Assembly (NCBI GenBank): GCA_028565635.1
Contig: JAOXYB010036729.1
Location: forward strand, 1-13,693
From: Phoronis ovalis
Lineage: Eukaryota > Phoronida > Phoronidae
Direction of reading: 5' to 3'
Length of the DNA: 13,693 bases
Of this stretch, positions 8,927 to 13,693 are shown one piece after another. A program made the translations under genes and the position numbers. Position 1 is the stretch's first letter. Every line of letters begins with the position of its first letter. The notes beneath the pieces were generated by a model. The model searched no databases, was not told where the DNA came from, and saw only the letters and a list, made by a program, of their open reading frames with translations.

Positions 8927-9167
8927 ATGCAAATAGAAGGTAAAATAGTTAGATTGCAACTGGATGCCGGAGCTACGTGTAATATTATTATAAAACACAA
9001 TATTCCTTAGCAGCATCTAACTGAAGCCACAGATTTGAAATCGTGTATGTTCAACAAAATCATGCTTAAACCAGTGGGGATAGGTACTCAACCAATATAA
9101 TAGAATTCAATTCATGGTGGTCGATAGTACCAACACCAAGTCAATCCTAGGTAGTTCCGATATTTAA
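8927..9167 (+). pseudogene. Retropepsin-like protease of a Gypsy-type element, broken
   Basis: A retroelement aspartic protease remnant, the domain that cuts the Gag-Pol polyprotein. From 8927 the frame reads GKIVRLQLDAGATCNII. This fits the flap-preceding active-site block of retropepsins, where the family has D-(T/S)-G-A; here the middle residue is alanine, giving DAGA. An in-frame stop at 9008-9010 interrupts it, and the same frame goes on with KPVGIGTQPI to another stop. After a one-base shift, 9111-9167 reads FMVVDSTNTKSILG, the second conserved block (F-x-VVD...ILG). It begins two bases after the stop that ends the reverse transcriptase piece, an order opposite to that of any intact element, in which protease precedes reverse transcriptase. 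Confidence 0.68.
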
Positions 9168-9659
9168 CAAATGAAACATTAATAGAAGTAAAGTTTGAGA
9201 ACACTTGTACTTTTACATTTTTTAAGAAGCAAGACCAATTTCTTCTGCAATTTCTGGTGTGAGGCTGTACATAAGAAATTCTGGAAATATAAAATGCACC
9301 CAGGTAAGCCATTATGTAAACAGCATCAAAAAATCACACAAAAAACCTGTCTGAGTTAATTTATAGACTTTTGGAAGTTTTTACCAGAAATGATTATCTA
9401 AACACATGCGAATTTGTGAAAAGTGTAAAATAAGATCTATGTCTGCAAAAAGTAGAGTCTGACAAAGTTCTTAGCGACAATTTTGACAGGGTACAATTCT
9501 AATCAATTTCGGTCAAAGGTCAATATAGTCTCCATAACTTCATATAGAAAAGCGTCAACTAAAAAACATGATAAATCATGATACGGGGTTTCCCCAGTTC
9601 AACTAAGATCAAAATTAGTCAGTGAAAGTAATAATCCTGAGCAGGCAATCTGGGGGAAA
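9168..9659. other. Unassigned stretch between retroelement remnants
   Basis: AT-rich sequence between the protease remnant and the PHD-like finger. Many stops occur in all plus-strand frames. It is probably further decayed element sequence, but no motif can be read. A minus-strand open frame at 9112-9312 overlaps the protease remnant and is a shadow. Confidence 0.4.
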
Positions 9660-10345
9660 TGTAATATATTTAATGACCAAAAGGATGATCAAATAATGCA
9701 GTGCAAGCATTGCCTGTAGTGATTCTGTTTGAAATGTTGTAAAATTACTGAAACTGTGTACAAGCTACTTGGAGATATTGATCAGTTGCATTGGTTTTGC
9801 CAGAGTTGTGAGAAACTGTCAATGCCAAACACTATATATTGAAAAATGTGTCAACTTTATGGCACCATTTGGGAAAAATTCGATTTAATGAGCAACACAT
9901 TAAATACAATTGCCGACAAAAGTTGTGTTGAGAATATTGAGAAAAAAGCTAATTAACTCAAAATGTGACGAGATTGAGGATGGTATAGACCTCAAGGTGG
10001 AGGGGCTTTGACAGAAAAAACAAAAAAGATTAAAATGTTATTATCCATAATTTACATAAGGCTAATGAAGATCGAAATAAAAGGAATAGTTTTCAATTTG
10101 AATAATATTAACAAATTATTCCATTGCCAGCTAAAACTAACAAAGTAGTCACAAATGCCATAAGATTGGGGCCTTTCAACCAGATGAAACTAAGTTTAGA
10201 TTACTGACGGTGCGAGTTACAATATGATAACAAAAATGGAGTAATCAACAAAGCTAAATCTTTCAGAGAGGAGGAGGGCTCACATAGCAATTTTTTCACT
10301 ACTTCCGATTATACACAAAAAGATAGAGAACTAAGAAAAGTGTTG
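9660..10345 (+). pseudogene. Non-LTR retrotransposon ORF1-like remnant with PHD-like finger
   Basis: In the frame of base 9660 the spacing of cysteines fits a PHD-type zinc finger: C, then C-x2-C (CKHC), FC-x2-C (FCLKC), VYKLLGD and WFCQSC, ending near 9809. Two adjacent stops (TAG TGA) sit where the finger normally has residues before W/F, and the first ligand is not seen. Further on, from 10034, comes NVIIHNLHKANEDRNKR, then near 10150-10215 the pieces TNAIRLG and QPDETKFRLLTVRV in shifted frames. Last, near 10295-10340, is FFTTSDYTQKDRELRK. These recall the ORF1 nucleic-acid-binding protein of CR1/L2-type LINEs, in which a PHD finger, a coiled coil and an RRM-like domain ending in a (P/S)D-x-T-x-x-(E/D)R block occur in this order. 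Many stops and shifts mark it as dead. Class assignment is from motif memory. Confidence 0.55.
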
Positions 10346-10654
10346 AGAGATGCAATGACTCTGCAGGACTGACTAGATACAGTGAAGGCAATGGAACTGT
10401 CACACACCCAAGTATATGTGATGGAGCAGCTGGAAGTTCAGGTACTTTACTCAGTACACAAGGTAAAACTGTCAAAAAAAGGACATGATAGTCAATTGAA
10501 ATCTAAGCCTGTCAAAAAGGCTTGTTCCTATTGTGGTGGAACATGCCCGCATGCGGACACTCCTTGTCCTTTTGTAGGGAGAAAATACTATAAGGGTCAA
10601 GAGTCCGAACATTTGGTAAGCAACGTAAAAAGTATAGCCAAGCTAATCATGTGA
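10346..10654 (+). pseudogene. Gypsy-type Gag C-terminal end with decayed zinc knuckle
   Basis: This is a remnant of a Ty3/Gypsy Gag, the capsid/nucleocapsid protein. In a frame continuous with the preceding ORF1-like piece, 10346 onward reads VLRDAMTLQD, a stop, then LDTVKAMELSHTQ. That is the usual end of the Gag capsid region (L-T-L...A-L-x-x-x-x-A-x-E). After a basic linker, CSYCGGTCPHADTPCPFVGRK gives the first C-x2-C-G-G...CP-x-x-G-(R/K) knuckle, followed by KYYKGQESEHLVSN. There the expected C-x2-C-x4-H-x4-C pattern survives only in outline, with tyrosine, glycine and asparagine at cysteine positions. The open part begins at a GTG at 10382, which is not a real start. The stop ends at 10654. 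The second knuckle could no longer bind zinc. Confidence 0.65.
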
Positions 10655-10727
10655 CTAAGGATTCGGCAATATATTGAAGGTATATGCATGCTAATTCAGT
10701 ATTTACTTGGCTAAGAGATGCACAGTT

Positions 10728-11040
10728 ACACAAAAGCTGAAGAATATGATTATACAGGGATGTCCAGGTAACAAGAAAGAGATACCACCCACTGTGATAG
10801 TATATTACCCAGCTTGATGAACTTAGTGTTCAAGATGGCATTATATTTAGAGCAGACAGAGCCATAATTCCCAAGAAACTGAGATCAGATATGGTCAACT
10901 AAATTCATTAGTCCCACGTAAGACTTGTATTTCGACCTATATTTATGCTACACCAAATGTGCAGCTGATCTGATACAAACTGAGCTGTTATCACACGACA
11001 AAGCAGTGTTACCTATGACAACAATGCCGCTGCAGACTAT
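10728..11040 (+). pseudogene. Gypsy-type integrase N-terminal region, broken
   Basis: From 10728 the frame reads QKLKNMIIQGCPGNKKEIPP and ends in VYYPA before a stop. A one-base shift then gives LDELSVQDGIIFRADRAIIP and KKLRSDM, ending at a stop at 10900-10902. This matches the segment between RNase H and integrase of Ty3/Gypsy Pol proteins, in which (R/D)ELSVQDG-(L/I)-(V/I)-F precedes the HHCC zinc-binding domain. Past the stop, IHSSHVG-like words in other frames and C-A-A-D...E-L-L-S-H near 10958-10995 are what may remain of the HHCC domain. The catalytic core is not recognisable. It follows the Gag remnant by under 80 bases, so protease, reverse transcriptase and RNase H are absent between them. 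Confidence 0.62.
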
Positions 11041-11456
11041 ATGCTCCTAGAAGTGAGATGGACATAAGAAAGTAGAGCATACATTACTAGCTATAGAATA
11101 CTGCTTTTAAAATTACAATTTTCTAATGAACCAAGATCTTCCTCTGTTTTTGGAAAATTTTATAATAAAACTGGACTAGGTAAAACTCTGAATTTTGCCT
11201 TCTAATCAAACCAGCTTACAGCCTACATTTTATGTTTTTTTCCATTCTACAATTCTTCCTTTGAGTACCATTTTGGCAAACATTCAATTATCTACTATAT
11301 GTAAGGTAACACCTTAACACTAGAAAACTACCTTACCAATAAATAAACAGTTTTGGTTTCAAAAGAAGAACAATCGACACAGGTCCATGATCACCAGTTC
11401 ATAAGATTAAGACTCTAATGTATGTCTAAAAAAATGTTTTAGTCTTGAATTAAGGG
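11041..11456. other. Stretch between integrase remnant and CCDC59-like gene end
   Basis: AT-rich, no motif readable on either strand. It should contain the 3' untranslated region and poly(A) site of the minus-strand CCDC59-like gene, but I found no canonical AATAAA on that strand close to the stop. Confidence 0.4.
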
Positions 11457-11615
11457 TTAGCTAGACTGAATTTTCTCCAGAAGCATATCTATCTGATTAG
11501 CCATAACTGGTTGTCCCTTAAAATTCCTTTTGCACATTTTCAAATGTTTCTTTCTCTTCTTTGTTTCATATTGTTTCAAAGCTTGATGTCTTTCAGTCTG
11601 CGATTGCAAAGTTTC
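11457..11615 (-). CDS. CCDC59: CCDC59/TAP26-like protein, C-terminal exon
   Basis: The terminal coding exon, 52 codons plus TAA at 11457-11459. The acceptor is TTACTTTCAG before base 11615 and the exon starts in phase 0 with GAA. The product is a basic, helical stretch (TERHQALKQYETKKRKK) followed by GQPVMANQIDMLLEKIQ. The GQP-x-x-x-x-Q-(M/I)-x-x-LL-x-KIQ ending is what I recognise from vertebrate CCDC59 (TAP26/BR22), of the FYV7-type rRNA-processing family. That family is nucleolar and acts in small-subunit ribosome assembly; the mammalian protein was also described as a partner of the transcription factor TTF-1. An ATG upstream in this frame is intronic. Together with the two exons at 12632-12719 and 12975-13071 it forms one minus-strand gene. 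Confidence 0.78.
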   Translation of the reverse strand, partial: ETLQSQTERHQALKQYETKKRKKHLKMCKRNFKGQPVMANQIDMLLEKIQSS

Positions 11616-12631
11616 CTGAAAGTAAGCAAACATAATACAAATATTCACATTTTAAACATTGTGGATAATTTAGGTAATTAATTGAAAAGATCGACTAATA
11701 AAAGGATACATTTTTGTAAAGGTACTAATATACGGATTACAAAAAGTATTTTATTTGTCTTTCCCCTGACTATGCATTAGCAAGGAGGCTATTTTGTGGT
11801 GAAAATTTACTCTTTTCAAAAGACAAACTTCAAAAAATATGTCCAAAACTCTTACAGATACAAAGCTGAAACTTTACCAAAGTTACTCCCAAGAGGGATC
11901 TCTAATGAAATGCCTCAGATTTTTAAAATATTGCTCCATTTTTAAATGATGTATTTCTAAATATATGGGCATCACAATTTTTTTTTCTTCTGGCTATTGA
12001 ATCTTGCAGGGTCAAAACTTTTGAATAAAGCAAAATCTGAATGACCTATTTAAAGTTATTTTGGTCAAGTTCCAGTATGATATCTGTAGTGGTGTTGGGC
12101 TTGTACTTTTTTCAAAAATGTTTTGAAAAAAGGGAGTGAGTTTTACATAAAATGGTTCTCCTGCTGTTCACATAACCATATGTCAGACGGGAAAAGTAAA
12201 TTTTCATGGTCTTCAAATCGTTACTTTTCCAAATATGTATACTATTGCTACATTATCATTTCATCGAACTGTCCAAAATTTGACAAGAAGTTGTGTTTTT
12301 AATGTGTGCAACCAATTTTGACCTTTACTGTGCATGTGCAGCATCTGAGCTCTGCATGTGTAACATAGTGACACCTAATGCAAGAAGGATCAAGTGCTCA
12401 CTAACTGAAGCGTCTATTGCATATGATCCCATTAACTAGGTAACTGAGTGTTCTAATCACTGAGGTAATACTGTTAATGACCAAATTTACCCAACTAAAT
12501 TTTACTGGGGTAACACATGTTGGTAGGTATTTTACATATACCAGTTACTCCAACAGATTGAAACTATAAATGGCAATCAATGTAGCAGAGCTTGTCTTGA
12601 CATTTCAGCGAATTCATATTATTTATTTCAC
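11616..12631. other. Last intron of the CCDC59-like gene
   Basis: A 1,016-base intron in phase 0, from a GTGAAA donor at 12631 down to the TTTCAG acceptor at 11616. It is AT-rich and contains the 12-base-arm inverted repeat at 12106-12132. No other feature was seen. The 12570-12761 plus-strand open frame is a shadow of the neighbouring exon. Confidence 0.65.
12106..12132. repeat. Perfect inverted repeat, 12-base arms, 3-base spacer
   Basis: CTTTTTTCAAAA and its exact reverse complement are separated by ATG. It lies in the last intron of the CCDC59-like gene. The arms are low-complexity A/T runs, so a chance origin is quite possible. Confidence 0.6.
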
Positions 12632-12719
12632 CTGTTGCTTCTTCTCTTTTTCTTGTTTTGCTATTTCCCTTGCAGATTCAGCCTTGCTAAATGCAGTCCT
12701 CTTTTTGTTTGTTTTAGGC
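12632..12719 (-). CDS. CCDC59: CCDC59/TAP26-like protein, middle exon
   Basis: An 88-base exon entering in phase 2 (one base, then 29 codons) and leaving in phase 0. The acceptor is AAATGTTTCAG before base 12719, with a good branch-point-like CTAATGA about 30 bases upstream; the donor is CAG|GTGAAA after base 12632. It encodes PKTNKKRTAFSKAESAREIA followed by KQEKEKKQQ, a highly charged coiled-coil-like segment. This matches the position and character of the (I)PKK-x-KKK...A-x-x-E-(Y/I) stretch of vertebrate CCDC59. The frame joins cleanly to the C-terminal exon (CAG then GAA). It is too short and has no ATG, so an ORF search shows only its antisense shadow at 12570-12761. Confidence 0.72.
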
Positions 12720-12974
12720 CTGAAACATTTGGAACATACAGTCATTAGATCAACATTGTAATTCCTTTATTCATACAAATATTCATAATCTGTTGTTCCA
12801 ACTTCTTAAGTATCATTAGGCAAAATGCATCATAATTTTTCCAAATACATGCCTATTATTTTAGTGCGACTAATAAAAGGGCCTGACGCACGCTAACAAT
12901 GAAATAAATGCCCATGCAGTATCCAATAAACTGTTCTAGGACATGTTAAGGTATATTTTAGACTGGAAACATGC

Positions 12975-13071
12975 CTGTTTTTTTCTGTATCAGTCTTTTG
13001 ATTCAACTTCTTTTTGAGTTTCTTGTATTCATAGTAGGCTTTTTTCTTGCGTTTATCTGCAAATCCTTGCC
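12975..13071 (-). CDS. CCDC59: CCDC59/TAP26-like protein, N-terminal-half exon
   Basis: A 97-base exon with acceptor CATATACAG before base 13071, entering in phase 1 and leaving in phase 2. It encodes QGFADKRKKKAYYEYKKL and then KKKLNQKTDTEKN. In the vertebrate protein a GQGF block is followed by a basic helix with Y-K-K-L, the same arrangement, which is the reason for the call. The frame beyond TEKN soon loses all resemblance. The only splice point whose phase matches the middle exon is CAG|GCATGT at 12975/12974, a GC donor. Joined this way the protein lacks the roughly 60-90-residue variable stretch the human protein has between these two blocks. Exons encoding the start of the protein were not found. 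Confidence 0.65.
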
Positions 13072-13074
13072 CTG

Positions 13075-13625
13075 TATATGAAAGTATAATGTACACAAAC
13101 ACATACAGTATGAAATAGGAAGACACCTATATTGTATATTTGTAGAAATTTTGTACACTGTATCAGGATGGCAAAGAAGACAAACAGTGTTGAAATCTGG
13201 ATCAGCAACTTGAACATAATTATTAACTGTGTCGTACATTATAGCCATGTTTCACATTCACCTAGGGAAAGTGTTGCTAATAAATTTTTCTGGCAGTCTT
13301 TTTTTTCTTTTCAGCCATGGCAAAAAAAATGCTAAAGTGAATGAATGCAATTAATGACAAGGCAATCATTTGATTGGTTGCATATGTAATCGATCATCAG
13401 GGCATACATTAGTGAGGTGCTTCTACCAGCTAGTGCAATTACTCATTTATTACATAGGTTCTGTGAAATGTGTAATGCGTTGTTAGTCATTATGCAGGCC
13501 AACTCTTAGAAAAGTTACTAGAGCACATAAAGTAAAAGTCATACATGTATGTTTGACCTCAAACTTGCCATACTTTTTAAAAACATTACTTGCTTGTTAA
13601 ATATATAATACCGTATTCCTAGCTT
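13075..13625. other. Upstream of the CCDC59-like exons, first exon not identified
   Basis: The missing 5' exon should end in phase 1 with a GT donor on the minus strand. A minus-strand open frame beginning with ATG at 13248 (MAIMYDTVNNYVQ) looks protein-like for about 30 codons but matches nothing I know. A GCCATGG context near 13315-13320 and a GTGAAT donor just below base 13263 form a candidate exon, but its frame does not fit (see rejected list). The stretch 13340-13620 shows nothing recognisable. Confidence 0.35.
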
Positions 13626-13667
13626 TATGACCCTAGTATCTTGCCTCTAAGGCATACTAGGGTCATA
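13626..13667. repeat. Perfect inverted repeat, 14-base arms
   Basis: TATGACCCTAGTAT at 13626-13639 is exactly the reverse complement of 13654-13667. The 14-base interior contains a further short pairing (GCCT at 13643-13646 with AGGC at 13650-13653), so the whole could fold into one long hairpin with a small bulge. It could be a miniature transposon end, a small-RNA precursor-like hairpin or chance. No flanking target duplication was identified. Confidence 0.65.
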
Positions 13668-13693
13668 GCCCAAAGAATGCAACATACCGGAGA

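Noticed and set aside
10382-10654. Host zinc-finger gene starting at 10382
   Set aside because: The start codon is GTG, the frame continues upstream through a stop into further Gag-like sequence, and the second knuckle is degraded; this is a retroelement remnant.
12420-12560. Repeated GGTAAC/GGTAAT words and a weak inverted match (AGGTAACTG with CAGTTACTCC)
   Set aside because: Too short and imperfect to separate from chance.
12570-12761. 63-codon plus-strand open frame with hydrophobic, phenylalanine/cysteine-rich product
   Set aside because: It is the antisense shadow of the lysine- and glutamate-rich CCDC59-like middle exon.
13156-13248. Minus-strand open frame MAIMYDTVNNYVQ as an exon
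   Set aside because: It looks protein-like, but no donor of the right phase or recognisable similarity was found; left unassigned.
13003-13248. 81-codon minus-strand open frame covering the GQGF exon
   Set aside because: It overlaps the exon in another frame; only the 12893-13126 frame gives the CCDC59-like residues.
13263-13330. Candidate first exon of the CCDC59-like gene (minus strand, GCCATGG context, donor CCTAG|GTGAAT, reading LPEKFISNTF)
   Set aside because: The text loosely resembles the block before GQGF in vertebrates. However, its frame would leave phase 2 while the next exon needs phase 1, and the frame of the ATG hits a stop before the donor.
13542-13555. CATACATGTATG palindrome as a regulatory site
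   Set aside because: ACATGTA-type words occur throughout the window, so this is better seen as a compositional habit of the genome.

Overview
Eukaryotic, AT-rich, intron-containing DNA, most likely from an invertebrate animal. There is no bacterial gene density. The coding signal sits in short exons with GT(or GC)-AG borders, and introns hold decayed retrotransposons. The ACATGTA-type words scattered through the window (for example near 2307, 3598, 7661 and 13544) remind me of mollusc genomes, but that is only an impression and I cannot name a species.

Region 1 (1-4903, minus strand) carries five consecutive internal exons of one gene, each encoding exactly one CCP/sushi (complement control protein) domain. 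In transcription order they are 4903-4700, 3733-3554, 3097-2921, 2557-2378 and 405-226. All five begin after an AG acceptor, end at a GT donor and are phase 1-1, so they add 307 codons without changing frame. The first and last exons of the gene (signal peptide, any transmembrane or effector part) are not visible; the gene runs off the left edge. All the domains have an odd number of cysteines. The 2-kb intron between the last two exons holds a transposon-like ORF remnant.

Region 2 (4904-8040) has no confident exon. It holds AT-rich sequence, a small cysteine-rich open stretch at 6408-6545 and a diverged tandem array of roughly 300-350-bp units at 6815-7770.

Region 3 (8041-11040, plus strand) is a patchwork of dead retroelements in an order no intact element has: Ty3/Gypsy-type reverse transcriptase, then protease, then a non-LTR-type ORF1 with a PHD-like finger, then a Gypsy Gag end, then a Gypsy integrase start. 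All are broken by stops and frameshifts. An unidentified open frame of about 118 codons with a strong hairpin just in front of it precedes them.

Region 4 (11457-13071, minus strand) has three exons that fit a CCDC59/TAP26-like (FYV7-family rRNA-processing) protein, including the C-terminal exon with its stop. The 5' exon was not found. The first intron seen appears to use a GC donor. Two perfect-arm inverted repeats (12106-12132, 13626-13667) lie in this part.

The two host genes are on the same strand and separated by about 6.5 kb of repeat-rich sequence; nothing seen links them functionally. I found no rRNA, tRNA or CRISPR.
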